NCBI GenBank assembly: GCA_051418055.1 | Contig: JBPRGH010000010.1 | Location: 124,001 to 188,000 of the forward strand | From: JBPRGH01 sp051418055 | GTDB taxonomy: Bacteria > Bacteroidota > Bacteroidia > Cytophagales > Cyclobacteriaceae | Length of the DNA stretch: 64,000 nucleotides | Direction of reading: 5' to 3' | Shown here: positions 34,611 to 43,559 of the stretch, one piece after another | Position numbering within the stretch: the stretch's first letter is position 1 | How the letters are laid out: the number at the start of each line of letters is the position of its first letter | The notes under the pieces: generated by a model | The model's input: only the letters and a program-made list of their open reading frames with translations | What the model was told of the DNA's origin: nothing | Database searches by the model: none | Position numbers and translations under genes: made by a program

Positions 34611-34696
34611 GCCCGGGTGGTGGAATTGGTAGACACGCAGGACTTAAAATCCTGTGGGCTTTACGGCCCGTGCGGGTTCAAGTCCCGCCCCGGGTA
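34611..34696 (+). tRNA. tRNA-Leu (anticodon UAA)
   Basis: 86-nt class II tRNA. Acceptor GCCCGGG (34611-34617) pairs with CCCGGGT (34689-34695), with a terminal G-U pair. The anticodon stem CAGGA/TCCTG carries loop CTTAAAA (TAA). The long variable arm is GGGCTTTACGGCCC-like, the T-arm is GCGGGTTCAAGTCCCGC, and discriminator is A. CCA is not encoded. Confidence 0.96.
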
Positions 34697-34701
34697 CTTT
34701 T

Positions 34702-34734
34702 AAGCCTGATAATCGAAAGATTGTCAGGCTTTTT
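34702..34734 (+). terminator. Terminator after tRNA-Leu
   Basis: A 13-bp stem (34702-34714 with 34719-34731, one T-G pair) with a GAAA loop is followed by a T-run. It ends the tRNA transcript. A decayed copy of this terminator and the tRNA 3' end recurs at 36099-36176. Confidence 0.9.
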
Positions 34735-34818
34735 ACGTTTAATGGGTAGCAGTTTTGGTGGGTGCTATATTAAAAAAGATTTGCATAATAAAATGCAAAC
34801 CTTTAACCTCAGCTGATC

Positions 34819-34899
34819 CTATCCTTTCCCAACTAAATAATGTTTTACTTCTATTAATTGTTTCTCGATTTCTTTAACAAGATTTAATCCTTCTTCCAT
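34819..34899 (-). CDS. Possible 26-residue ORF downstream of the lipoprotein gene
   Basis: ATG 34899 to TAG 34819-34821 encodes MEEGLNLVKEIEKQLIEVKH and six further residues, an amphipathic charged helix. It starts 7 nt after the stop of the 34907-35914 gene on the same strand. There is no Shine-Dalgarno sequence. It may be a real small protein, or a fragment left within the tRNA-bounded segment. Low confidence. Confidence 0.3.
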   Translation of the reverse strand: MEEGLNLVKEIEKQLIEVKHYLVGKG

Positions 34900-34906
34900 T
34901 TAAAAA

Positions 34907-35914
34907 TTATTCAATAGTGATTTGATCAAATTTTCCTGGCTTAAAAAATGAATCAAAATAACGTACATATACCTTAATATTATAATCCCCTAAGGGTAAA
35001 CTATCAGAAATAATATAATAAAATCGTAGGATGTAATCTTCATCAGTTATTCCAATTACGGGAAATCGTTCAAGAGGATTTTCAATTTGATTTTGATCAA
35101 CTAAATTAACTTCATATGAGTTGAAAGATGCATAATTCATAGTACCAGTATAGAATGTTACTGCCATCGTATCCAAGGGACCAAATGTTTGTGTCTCAAC
35201 CTGTTTCCAATAAGGGGTTGACCAATTGACCATCTTATGAATATAATATTTTGGATGGACTGTTAAATTTCCAAAATCAACACTCTTAAATATAGTACCA
35301 TCTTTAAACAAATTAAGTTTTAAGTTTAGGTACCTACCTTCAATAAATTTTAAAGTCAACGTATCTCCGCTAATTCCGGACGTTCTTTTAATTCTTTCAT
35401 TTGCTCTTGAATTTATAGGTTCACCATATTTATTAAATATACCACTAAACTCATAAGTATCAACAAATTCAAGATTCTTAAAAAGGAGCTTTACAGGCTC
35501 ATATATAAGAAGTTCTGTTGGTAGTTCAGCATTTACCAACTGAGTATAAAATGCAACCTGGAAAGTTTTAGAAGATTGATAAATCTCTCCGTTTGAAAAA
35601 TGAATAGATAAATCAACTATATCACCAGGCGTTAATTGATCCGGAGCAGTTACTTCTAGCTCTTTTTTATTAACATTATTACTTAGGTGTCTATAGGTAT
35701 AGGCTCTTTCATCCCCTATGAACACTTTTTGAACTTCTAGTTCATTTAATTTATCACCTTCAAGAACCACATTAATTTTAGCATTGGGATAAATTTGATC
35801 TGGTGATTGAATATTTTCTACAAATATTTCAGGTTCTGGCTCTGAATTAAACAAATCCTCGCATCCTAAAAAGAGGAATGCTATGAGGCATAAATAATAG
35901 TTTAAACTTCTCAT
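34907..35914 (-). CDS. Lipoprotein of unknown function inside a tRNA-Leu-bounded segment
   Basis: 335 residues with a lipoprotein signal peptide (CLIAFLFLGCEDLF, Cys18). The mature protein is rich in beta-strand-like segments. One is IYPNAKINVVLEGDKLNELEVQKVFIG, which looks like an IPT/TIG or Ig-like domain (given here in part as NAKINVVLEGDKLNELE). Another is the TPGDIVDLSIHFSNGE strand pair. No enzymatic motif is visible. By eye it is more AT-rich than its neighbours. It lies between tRNA-Leu and a decayed copy of the tRNA-Leu 3' end, which suggests acquisition by integration. Likely surface-exposed; function unknown. Confidence 0.65.
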   Translation of the reverse strand: MRSLNYYLCLIAFLFLGCEDLFNSEPEPEIFVENIQSPDQIYPNAKINVVLEGDKLNELEVQKVFIGDERAYTYRHLSNNVNKKELEVTAPDQLTPGDIVDLSIHFSNGEIYQSSKTFQVAFYTQLVNAELPTELLIYEPVKLLFKNLEFVDTYEFSGIFNKYGEPINSRANERIKRTSGISGDTLTLKFIEGRYLNLKLNLFKDGTIFKSVDFGNLTVHPKYYIHKMVNWSTPYWKQVETQTFGPLDTMAVTFYTGTMNYASFNSYEVNLVDQNQIENPLERFPVIGITDEDYILRFYYIISDSLPLGDYNIKVYVRYFDSFFKPGKFDQITIE

Positions 35915-36244
35915 GGTAATCGGTTTAGGTTGATAATTATTTTAAACTCTAAATTTTAGTTTATTAATTTTAATTGTTTTAATAGAAATAAAAAAGAACT
36001 ATTAAATTATTCTTAACACCACATCCTATTTTTTACTGTCCATGACAGAATTGGATTTTTAACTAATTGAATATTTCCTATACTTCGTTTTCTTCTGAAA
36101 GACCGCTCCAGGTACTTTAAGTCTGATAATCAATTGGCTGTAAAGTTTTTTAGTTTAATAGAGGCAGTTTCGGTGAATAAAGGATCTAAATTTTATGACC
36201 AGAAACACAGCTTCCTCCTTCCTTCTGAGAAATAAACTAAAAGC
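35915..36244. other. Gene-free 330-nt stretch
   Basis: AT-rich, with no ORF of note. The only recognisable content is the degenerate tRNA-Leu 3' end plus terminator copy at 36099-36176. The part between 35915 and 36098 shows nothing I can name. Confidence 0.6.
36099..36176 (+). repeat. Decayed copy of the tRNA-Leu 3' end and its downstream flank
   Basis: Aligned with 34680-34762, this segment keeps ggtac, tttaag-ctgataatc, ctgt, gttttt, gtttaat and cagtttcggtg in the same order. It includes the terminal T-arm bases of tRNA-Leu and a broken form of its terminator. Roughly 70 percent of positions match by eye. It may be an old attachment-site duplication or a relic of a second tRNA-Leu gene. 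Confidence 0.6.
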
Positions 36245-38500
36245 CTACCTCCCCAAATGAAAAGTGTGAATGTATTTTAGTAGAATAGCTCGTGTTTGTG
36301 AGACAGGCACGTCTGTATCTACAAGATTTGTTTTGTTGTTAAGAACTTCATTATAAACCAGGTATAAGTCATTACCGTCTTTAGGATTGAAACGTAAGCG
36401 GTAGTTGATTATGCTTATATCGGACAGCGAGTTATACTGAATAAAGGCTGACATCATCCATTTTACACTTAAAGCTGATGTGAGCCTGACCCTTCCAATT
36501 ATTGCCTGGTAGTTGGGTATAGTATCAAAAGCGATATTATTATAATTAAATGTGCCGGAGATCATCAGGTATTTGGACATGACATAAGTCGGGGATAAAC
36601 TGAATGAAAAACGTTTACCTCCGTAAAATCCGCCATATGTGGTTTCGGAATTATAATAAAAAAGATTTACGGGAGGAGAGGAATAAGATGCTGAAATTTC
36701 CTGATTTACATATTCGTTAGCCGGAATGATAGTTGCCGCTGAAAGTTGGAAATCATCCGTCACATTATCATAGAACCTAGAGTAGCCAAATGTTATATTA
36801 TTTGCTCGTTTACCTTCTATTAAGAAAGTGGGGGCAAAAAGAAAACTTTCTACTTCATTATTCTCATTACTTAGGTAAACGGAGCTGTTAACACTTACCT
36901 GCATCTGTCTGACCTGATTTATTTTTTCTCCCGGAAACCAGTTATAGGAGATGCGGTCACCAAATGATTTATAATTTTCACGCATCTCAAATCCAAGGCC
37001 TGGTTCATAAGATTCACCGACATATGAATAACTTAAAGCATAATTAAGCCCCACCTGCGCACGTTTCTCCCACTGTAGATAAACACGGCTTCGGTCAGCA
37101 AATGCCGGAAGGGTATCTGAGGAATAATAAGTGTTTGCAAGGTTTACTTTTAAATAATCATTTTCAAAAATTTGTATGATTCCATCTACGCCATAACCCA
37201 TATTATATTCTCCATCGGTGCCGATCCTGCTTGTCATCATTCCTCCAACATAAGAATTTGTTTGGGAGACTTTCCTTCGAAACCTGAATACGCCATAATT
37301 CTCAGAAGGAACGGCATCAGTTTCCTGAGATTGCATATTTAAAAATCCAATATCATTATTGCCAACTCTTCCTGTAAGCCTTACTCCACCCCAAAGCGGG
37401 ATCATACTACCGTTTTCCAGCCCTATCCTTCGACTATAAAAGAGGCGGTTCGGGCCTTCATAATTAAAATCAAATATGCTCGAACGCTCAAGGAAAAATC
37501 TTCTCCTTTCCGGAAAGAAAAGAGAAAACCTGGTTAGGTTTACTACCTGATTATCCGCCTCTACCTGCGCAAAATCAGTGTTATAGGTAAGGTCCATATT
37601 CAGGTTATCTGTAAGTGCATGTTGAACATCAAGACCAAAATCCAGGATTTTATCCTTAACCTTTACATTTTCACCAGTTTGTGGATTATTATTATAATGA
37701 TATCCTGTGCCTGCCAATAAATAGGGAGAGGTAAACCAGGGGCGTTTGTTTTGTACACCTTCGAATGTCATATCCTGAGCCTGAGAGGGCTTTAAAAAGC
37801 TCCAAAAGCCCCAATCTGCACGAACATCAGGATAAATATCCATATGCCTGTCTCTTGATATATATCGATATGCTATAACACCCATTGTTACTTTATCATC
37901 TGAACCGGTTTGAAACCTCAGGCTGCTAAAAGGAATCTTTACTTCTGTCATCCAGCTATCATCATGCCGGCTTATTTTAGCCTCCCAATAGCTGTTCCAT
38001 GATTGATCAAGCGGAGCAGGTCCCTGAGCATCATTTTTAAAGCTGACATCTACACGGGAACCAGTAGGAGTTACTACAAAAACAAGATTATTTTCATTGT
38101 CATTATAGGTATCAAGGCCGAGAGTAATTTGATCCTGGTTCATTTCCCATTTATCCCGTTCAAAATAAGGGGCCTGAATAAGTTCCGGATCATCATAACA
38201 AATAGCTGAAAAGTAGATAAATGTTTCATCGTAAGCTATACGATAAACAGTTCTAAAAGGAGATTGTGAGCCATAAGTGGGCCAATGTGTGATAAATGAC
38301 AGCGTATCTATATTCCCCCATTCATCTGCCTCTACCAGTCCATCAAACTTTATTGGATTTTCTAATTTAGGAACGGCAATGCCTGATTGGGCGGAAGCAG
38401 TATTTGCTGATGCAACAACTACTGAAACAAGAAGAAAAAAAAGATATTTGATTTTACTCTTTAAATGAAAGGGAGTATAATTTCTTATATGAAAATTCAT
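36245..38500 (-). CDS. DUF5916 outer-membrane protein with CBM9-like N-terminal domain
   Basis: 751 residues. A signal peptide (about 1-38, ending ASAQ) is followed by a carbohydrate-binding-module-9-like beta-sandwich (about 45-230: KFDGLVEADEWGNI, YRIAYDETFIYFSAICYD, WEAKISRHDDSWMTEVKIPF). A long C-terminal region of alternating beta strands rich in Tyr, Asn and Arg, ending FHLGR, is consistent with an outer-membrane beta-barrel. The NTDFAQVEADNQVVNLTRFS and FPERRRFFLE motif is a hallmark of DUF5916. The biochemical role of this family is unknown; sugar or proline-peptide related roles are only guesses. Confidence 0.88.
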   Translation of the reverse strand: MNFHIRNYTPFHLKSKIKYLFFLLVSVVVASANTASAQSGIAVPKLENPIKFDGLVEADEWGNIDTLSFITHWPTYGSQSPFRTVYRIAYDETFIYFSAICYDDPELIQAPYFERDKWEMNQDQITLGLDTYNDNENNLVFVVTPTGSRVDVSFKNDAQGPAPLDQSWNSYWEAKISRHDDSWMTEVKIPFSSLRFQTGSDDKVTMGVIAYRYISRDRHMDIYPDVRADWGFWSFLKPSQAQDMTFEGVQNKRPWFTSPYLLAGTGYHYNNNPQTGENVKVKDKILDFGLDVQHALTDNLNMDLTYNTDFAQVEADNQVVNLTRFSLFFPERRRFFLERSSIFDFNYEGPNRLFYSRRIGLENGSMIPLWGGVRLTGRVGNNDIGFLNMQSQETDAVPSENYGVFRFRRKVSQTNSYVGGMMTSRIGTDGEYNMGYGVDGIIQIFENDYLKVNLANTYYSSDTLPAFADRSRVYLQWEKRAQVGLNYALSYSYVGESYEPGLGFEMRENYKSFGDRISYNWFPGEKINQVRQMQVSVNSSVYLSNENNEVESFLFAPTFLIEGKRANNITFGYSRFYDNVTDDFQLSAATIIPANEYVNQEISASYSSPPVNLFYYNSETTYGGFYGGKRFSFSLSPTYVMSKYLMISGTFNYNNIAFDTIPNYQAIIGRVRLTSALSVKWMMSAFIQYNSLSDISIINYRLRFNPKDGNDLYLVYNEVLNNKTNLVDTDVPVSQTRAILLKYIHTFHLGR

Positions 38501-38850
38501 TTATCGAGCTTTAAATGAACTTCAATTTATAAAATAATATTTCAACTTCCTATATTAATATTTTAGGACCCAGAAATGGTTTAAAAAGCATATAGTCCCT
38601 TCGCCAGAGCAATTTTGGCTTCTATTCTGCAGTGCCGACAAATAAATTGATCTAAAGCGAGTACTTATATATACATCATTGATCCACCTGAATTATGCTT
38701 CATGGAATTTGGATCCGTTAGCCTCTCCGCCAGTGATTGAGCGCATGTTTGAACCCGTAGTGGCCTTGTGCGTCAGGAGGTGAGTAGCGAAAGCACGATC
38801 CCGATAATTTCATCGGGAGGCGGCCAGATTTAAGTTACTCTTATTTCCTA
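38501..38850. other. Gene-free 350-nt stretch containing an intergenic repeat
   Basis: No coding potential is visible on either strand. The right half, about 38720-38830, is a G/C-richer patch. It includes caggaggtgagtagcgaaag and the hairpin cccgat/atcggg (38800-38805 with 38812-38817). It looks like a member of a dispersed intergenic repeat family. The left half is AT-rich without recognisable structure. Confidence 0.55.
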
Positions 38851-40326
38851 TCACACATAAGGGCACAGATAACAATAAAAAGTAGTCCCCTCACCAGGAG
38901 CACTTTCCACTTCTATTTTTCCGCCGTTCTTTTCGATCATCGATTTGATAAGGCTTAAACCTATTCCTTTCCCTTCAGCTTGCTGGGTTAAGCGCCTGAA
39001 GGGTTTAAATAAATTATCTCCATATTTCTCCAGGTCAATTCCTATACCGTTATCAGAGATTTTTAACAAAGTAAATTTACCCCTTTGCTCCGTTTCTATA
39101 TTTAGCTCGAGAGGAAATCCACTTCTGCTGTATTTGATTGCATTGCTGATCATATTATGGAGGATGCTAAAGAGGTAGGACTCCACGTACTGAATATTTT
39201 TCTGTTTAAAAATTGTTTTTATCTCAATACCCTTGCTGTCTATCTGATATTGATACTCATTCAGTACATGGGCAAAAACAGTTGCAATATTTAATTTTTT
39301 TGTTTGTTGCTCTTTATCTCTCCGGACATCTATCATCACCTCCAGTCCCTCAAGCATTTGAATTAGGTTCTTTGCAGATCGGCTGATAATGCTTAGGTAA
39401 TGATTTTTTTCCTCAACTGTTCCTTCCTCCGACATTTCACAGCTGAGGCTTATTGTGGATAAAGGATTTTTTAGATCGTGCGTGACAATATAGGCAAACT
39501 GCTCAAGCTCTGTGTTATGGGCTTTAAGTTCTTTAAGATATTGTTCGTTCTTTAGCTCAGATTCTTTCTCCCGTGTAATATCTAAAAAAATGAGGATGTT
39601 ATAGGTGGTATTTGGAGAATCAATTATAGAGTGATAGAAACGTGCAAATTTAACATCCCCTTCAGTATTTTTTATTTCCAGTACAATATTATCTCCTTCC
39701 GGATGAGAGTGATTTATAAACTTTTTAATTTCTTTTTTATGTGCAGGAAATAAATTAAATATATTCTTTGACTGGTATTCAACTATTTCGGGAAGATAGT
39801 TTACAGCATATTTATTTACATCCAGAATAATATTATCATTATCAAGAAGGATCACCCCGACGGGAGACTGAGATAAAAAATTATCCAGGAAAATGGATTT
39901 TAGCGAACCATCAAGCTTGAAACCACTCTGTAGGTCTTCAACAGATACTTTTTTTGTTTTCCTGAAATTCTTGCGCTTGATTGTTAGTTCTGAATGCTGC
40001 TTGATTGTCTCCTTAAGGCCGGGCTGATCTATGGAGTTTATAATTTTTACATTGCTGCCGATAAAAGGAGCGAATTGAATTGCTGCTTTTAAATGATTTA
40101 GCATAAATGGTTTGGCGGGAATTACTAATATGCCAAGGTCAGGATCTTTTTTACTAATCTTTTGAATTGTGGGAATAAGATCGGTGCCTTCTTCTCCAAT
40201 AATGAACAAGGCAGTATCATCCTTTAAATCGTGCTCATCTTTATATTCATTAAGTGAAATATCCACAAGTTTCTTACGGAGCTTCTTTAAATTACTCTCA
40301 CCAATATTTTTAAATAAAGCCTCCAT
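38851..40326 (-). CDS. PAS-domain sensor histidine kinase
   Basis: 491 residues. The N-terminal 130 residues resemble a degenerate receiver domain (ALFIIGEEGTDLIPTIQKI, GILVIPAKPFMLNHLKAA). A PAS domain follows (about 155-265: SPVGVILLDNDNIILDVNKY). The kinase core has the phospho-acceptor His near 283 in IVTHDLKNPLS, and the HATPase domain (about 380-490) shows NMISNAIKYS, KISDNGIGID and GKGIGLSLIKSM. No transmembrane helix is present, so it is cytoplasmic. ATG 40326 is chosen; it lies 2 nt after the acyl-CoA dehydrogenase stop, implying translational coupling. No response-regulator gene is adjacent. Confidence 0.9.
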   Translation of the reverse strand: MEALFKNIGESNLKKLRKKLVDISLNEYKDEHDLKDDTALFIIGEEGTDLIPTIQKISKKDPDLGILVIPAKPFMLNHLKAAIQFAPFIGSNVKIINSIDQPGLKETIKQHSELTIKRKNFRKTKKVSVEDLQSGFKLDGSLKSIFLDNFLSQSPVGVILLDNDNIILDVNKYAVNYLPEIVEYQSKNIFNLFPAHKKEIKKFINHSHPEGDNIVLEIKNTEGDVKFARFYHSIIDSPNTTYNILIFLDITREKESELKNEQYLKELKAHNTELEQFAYIVTHDLKNPLSTISLSCEMSEEGTVEEKNHYLSIISRSAKNLIQMLEGLEVMIDVRRDKEQQTKKLNIATVFAHVLNEYQYQIDSKGIEIKTIFKQKNIQYVESYLFSILHNMISNAIKYSRSGFPLELNIETEQRGKFTLLKISDNGIGIDLEKYGDNLFKPFRRLTQQAEGKGIGLSLIKSMIEKNGGKIEVESAPGEGTTFYCYLCPYV

Positions 40327-40328
40327 TA

Positions 40329-41477
40329 TTAATCTCCCAGGATAGGTTGCGAAAGTAATGCGCGGCCGAGCCAAATATTCAGCATATCGGTTGTCGGAGC
40401 CATTACATGTGCTGCGCGTGCATCACGTAGCAGGCGGCTAAAGATATTGCTTTCTCTATATGCAATCCCACCACATAGGGTCATTGCCTCATTTACAACC
40501 TCAGTTGCACAATTGGCTACGTCTGCTTTAGCACTCAAAATAGCCGGCAGCGCTTGTTCTTCTCCAATATCGCCTTGCTCAGCAGCATAATAAATTAATC
40601 TGCGGGATGATTCCACCCTGGTCCACAACTCTCCAATTTTAGATTGGATGAGATTATTAGAAGCCAGCTGTGCTCCGCTATGAGAATAGGTCCGGTTAGA
40701 AATATGAGCAATTGCTTCATCAAGCGCTCTCGCAGCTATACCCAGATAAGCGCCTGACATCGACATCAGGAAATATGGTACCACAACATTAAACATATAC
40801 CACATTTGCTGCCCTTCCTCTCCCAAAAGATGATTTTTTGGTATATATACATCATCTAATTCCAGGCCTATTGAATTGTTTCCCCTCATACCAATGCCAT
40901 CCCAATCACCCTTCCATTTCATACCCGGTGTTCCCTGAGGCAAAACAAGGCAGGAAAACATATCAGGCGCAGCTTCTGGGTCAGCCCCAACTGTCGATAT
41001 GACATACGAATCCGCCTTATTGCCATTAGTAATAAAAGTCTTCGTACCATTTACTATATAATGATCTCCTTCAGGAGTTAATGAAGTTTGGGGAAAGTAA
41101 AAATGTGCACCGGAGCCGGGCTCACTTACAGCCAGTGTGGTGATATGCTTTCCTTCATTTATTGGATTTAAAAATTGCTCTTGCTGGAATTTTGTTGCTT
41201 TTGCAGCTATCACCGCGGCGCCAACACAATGCATACCAAAACATAATCCGGCAGATCCGCTTTCCCTGCCTAATATTTCAGAAACTTTTACTAAACCGGT
41301 AAGACCAAATCCTAAACCACCTTTTTCCTTAGGTACTACCAACCCTGTCATTTTCGCTTCTTTCAAAGCATTCATTGTCTGCCCTACCCAAATTCCTTCG
41401 GCATCAGTTTTCTCGGCTTCAGGCCTGGTTACCTCTAAAGCAATTTCATAAGCCTTTTGTAAATATTGGTTGAGCAT
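40329..41477 (-). CDS. Acyl-CoA dehydrogenase family protein
   Basis: 382 residues, FAD-dependent. It shows the N-terminal helical domain with GLVVPKEKGGLGFG, the FAD-binding LAVSEPGSGAHFYFPQTS, FITNGNKADSYV, GMRGNNS, and the C-terminal helical bundle ending RDARAAHVMAPTTDMLNIWLG. The catalytic-base position cannot be fixed with certainty, so an alternative reaction is possible. It is the first gene of a two-gene unit with a histidine kinase, an unexpected partner. Confidence 0.88.
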   Translation of the reverse strand: MLNQYLQKAYEIALEVTRPEAEKTDAEGIWVGQTMNALKEAKMTGLVVPKEKGGLGFGLTGLVKVSEILGRESGSAGLCFGMHCVGAAVIAAKATKFQQEQFLNPINEGKHITTLAVSEPGSGAHFYFPQTSLTPEGDHYIVNGTKTFITNGNKADSYVISTVGADPEAAPDMFSCLVLPQGTPGMKWKGDWDGIGMRGNNSIGLELDDVYIPKNHLLGEEGQQMWYMFNVVVPYFLMSMSGAYLGIAARALDEAIAHISNRTYSHSGAQLASNNLIQSKIGELWTRVESSRRLIYYAAEQGDIGEEQALPAILSAKADVANCATEVVNEAMTLCGGIAYRESNIFSRLLRDARAAHVMAPTTDMLNIWLGRALLSQPILGD

Positions 41478-41538
41478 ATAAGATTGAAATAAAATATATC
41501 TTCATTTAACATACCACATTGTAGTTAGTTATTACTAC

Positions 41539-42030
41539 ATGCAGGTATTAAAAATAAAGGAAGAGCTTAGAAAAGAAAATAATCCCAATCTTAAAATTAA
41601 GAAAAAGCTGGCAATATTGGCCAGTATAGGCCTGCTGGATTTCATTATTATATCTCTTTATCAGCTGGGAGTGATTAGAAAGCTACCGGATGTGCCAATA
41701 AAAGGGATTGATTCCAATTATGTTAATGCTTCAGCTGAGGCTTATAAAATGGGTGTACCTGATGGTCCGGTTAGTGCAACTGTATATGCGCTGATACTTG
41801 TCCTTATTGGTGTTAAGGGCACAAAAAAATCAGGAAGAGAGCCAATTTGGGATATCTTACTTGGTGGAGCCATAGCGGCCAATGCTGCCGGAGCTTTGGA
41901 TTATCTACGGGTGATGATCTTTAAGCAGAAAAAAATATGCCTTTACTGTGTGGCCGGTGCCATAATAAATCTGATGATGCTTAAACTCTTTGGCGGAAAG
42001 GCCATTAAAGCATCTAAAAAGATGATGTAG
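41539..42030 (+). CDS. Vitamin K epoxide reductase (VKOR)-like membrane protein lacking the loop cysteine pair
   Basis: 163 residues with four hydrophobic helices (about 22-42, 78-94, 106-122, 134-152). The active-site CLYC pair (Cys134 and Cys137) sits at the start of the last helix, as in VKOR. The loop between helices 1 and 2 (KGIDSNYVNASAEAYKMGVPDGPVSA) aligns with the VKOR loop, but its usual cysteines are missing. A quinone-linked thiol oxidoreductase role, perhaps working with an external thioredoxin-like partner, is plausible. Confidence 0.75.
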   Translation: MQVLKIKEELRKENNPNLKIKKKLAILASIGLLDFIIISLYQLGVIRKLPDVPIKGIDSNYVNASAEAYKMGVPDGPVSATVYALILVLIGVKGTKKSGREPIWDILLGGAIAANAAGALDYLRVMIFKQKKICLYCVAGAIINLMMLKLFGGKAIKASKKMM

Positions 42031-42039
42031 GAAATGAAA

Positions 42040-42489
42040 TTACCTGAAGCTCACCTCGTCTTGATAATCAACCGGAACCCGGAACGGGAAGTTATTAACC
42101 GTTACTCGAATATTACCTTTATATCTTACCAGCAGTTTTTTGCCTCCAAGCACGCTCATTAACGTATTTAAGCCCCCGACTTCTTTAATGTTAAAAGTAG
42201 CATCAAAAGGAACGGTAAAATCATCAAGGGCAGGGATATCCGTTTTAATGTCCTGGTTTATTTCACCAACTTTTTTTTCTTCTACAAAAACATCTACATC
42301 AACTCCCCGGAGCTTCATGCGCATGTTATTAGGATTATAGAATACAGCGTCAGCATTTAGAAGGACTTCCTGACCGGTAATTTTTTTAACCTGTACATTA
42401 TGGACATATTTAAATTCCGGCTCTTCTTCAGGAGTTTTACATGAAGATAAGATGACAATAAAGGTGAAAAATATAATTAAATGCTTCAT
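42040..42489 (-). CDS. LEA type 2 (WHy-domain) lipoprotein
   Basis: 149 residues: lipoprotein signal VILSSC (Cys17), then one LEA_2/WHy-like beta-sandwich. The segments VQVKKITGQEVLLNADAVFYNPNN, GVDVDVFVEEKKVGEI, DFTVPFDATFNIKEV and KGNIRVTVNNFPFRVPVDYQ are characteristic of water-stress WHy domains. Bacterial members are periplasmic or outer-membrane lipoproteins of unknown role. It converges on the VKOR-like gene with a 9-nt gap. Confidence 0.85.
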   Translation of the reverse strand: MKHLIIFFTFIVILSSCKTPEEEPEFKYVHNVQVKKITGQEVLLNADAVFYNPNNMRMKLRGVDVDVFVEEKKVGEINQDIKTDIPALDDFTVPFDATFNIKEVGGLNTLMSVLGGKKLLVRYKGNIRVTVNNFPFRVPVDYQDEVSFR

Positions 42490-42678
42490 TTTAGTTTATT
42501 AACCGGATATTCTTTTACTGTTTAATAATACCAAGACGGAATGCCAATAGTAAAGTTACATAAAGATCAATGGTCTAAATAATTTTCTGTTGATCCAGTA
42601 GAAGCTGATCAATTACCATACCAGTGATTTATATTCACTTTAAGGGAGAAGATTAGTTAAGGGTAATTATAGCATATT

Positions 42679-42843
42679 TTATCCCCCACACCCAAGGTTT
42701 TTCTTTAGGTCCCGTGAAGACAGGCCTCCGAAATCATTTTCCTCATCATGTTCCTCCTGAGAGGTTTTTTTCTTTTCTTCTTCTTTTTTCTTTTTATCAG
42801 CTGAAGAGTTATCTTCTTCTGATTTTTTTCTTTTCTTTTTCAT
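42679..42843 (-). CDS. 54-residue small protein with conserved-looking C-terminus
   Basis: ATG 42843 to TAA 42679-42681. The first 30 residues are Lys/Glu-rich (MKKKRKKSEEDNSSADKKKK and onward). The C-terminus reads DFGGLSSRDLKKNLGCGG. I recall similar DFGG-x-x-x-DLKKNLGCG ends in small proteins of other Cytophagales, which supports a real gene; this is memory, not a search. It is too short to be picked up by ordinary gene finders and lies alone between a LEA2 lipoprotein gene and msrA. Function unknown. Confidence 0.65.
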   Translation of the reverse strand: MKKKRKKSEEDNSSADKKKKEEEKKKTSQEEHDEENDFGGLSSRDLKKNLGCGG

Positions 42844-42931
42844 CTTTCAAGAACATCTTTTGGTTCATCCTATACGTTTTAAACACATAGCAGATATAAG
42901 AGTTAAATATATGTGAAACGGTAAAATTTTT

Positions 42932-43480
42932 ATGAAGGAAGAGATAGCAACATTTGCAGGTGGATGCTTCTGGTGTACAGAGGCAGTATTTAATCAGTTA
43001 GAAGGAGTAAAGGAAGTTACTTCCGGGTATACCGGGGGAAAGGTAAAGGACCCTAGCTACCGGGAAGTCTGTGGCGGAAGGACCGGCCATGCAGAGGCTG
43101 TACAGGTAAAATTTGATCCGGATGTAATTTCATATGATAACCTGCTTGATATATTTTTTGCCACCCATGATCCTACCACACTAAACCGCCAGGGAGCAGA
43201 TGTTGGAACACATTATCGTTCTGCTATATTTTACCATAATGAAGAGCAACATAAGCTTATCCTTCAAAAAATAAAAGACCTTACCAAAACAGAAGTATTC
43301 GATGACCCTATCGTAACAGAGATACTGGAAGCTAAGGCATTTTATACAGCTGAAGAGGCCCATCAGGATTATTATGAGCAGAACCAGGAGCAGCCGTATT
43401 GTGCGATGGTCATTAACCCAAAGCTGAGTAAACTGAGGAAAGGTTTTCAGAATAAATTAAAGTCTAATCTTAAAGCTTAA
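42932..43480 (+). CDS. msrA: Peptide-methionine (S)-S-oxide reductase
   Basis: 182 residues. Repairs oxidised methionine in proteins. The catalytic motif GGCFWCTEAVF carries Cys12, and RTGHAEAVQVKFDP, HDPTTLNRQGADVGTHYRSAIF and AEEAHQDYYEQN are the family signatures. Normal length, cytoplasmic (no signal peptide), monocistronic. Divergent from the small protein at 42679-42843. Confidence 0.97.
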   Translation: MKEEIATFAGGCFWCTEAVFNQLEGVKEVTSGYTGGKVKDPSYREVCGGRTGHAEAVQVKFDPDVISYDNLLDIFFATHDPTTLNRQGADVGTHYRSAIFYHNEEQHKLILQKIKDLTKTEVFDDPIVTEILEAKAFYTAEEAHQDYYEQNQEQPYCAMVINPKLSKLRKGFQNKLKSNLKA

Positions 43481-43559
43481 GAAATCACTAACATCTAGCA
43501 GAGTATCAGAACCCTCTTTGAGAGACTGATAGGGTGAGAAACAATCACGTCTTCTAATC

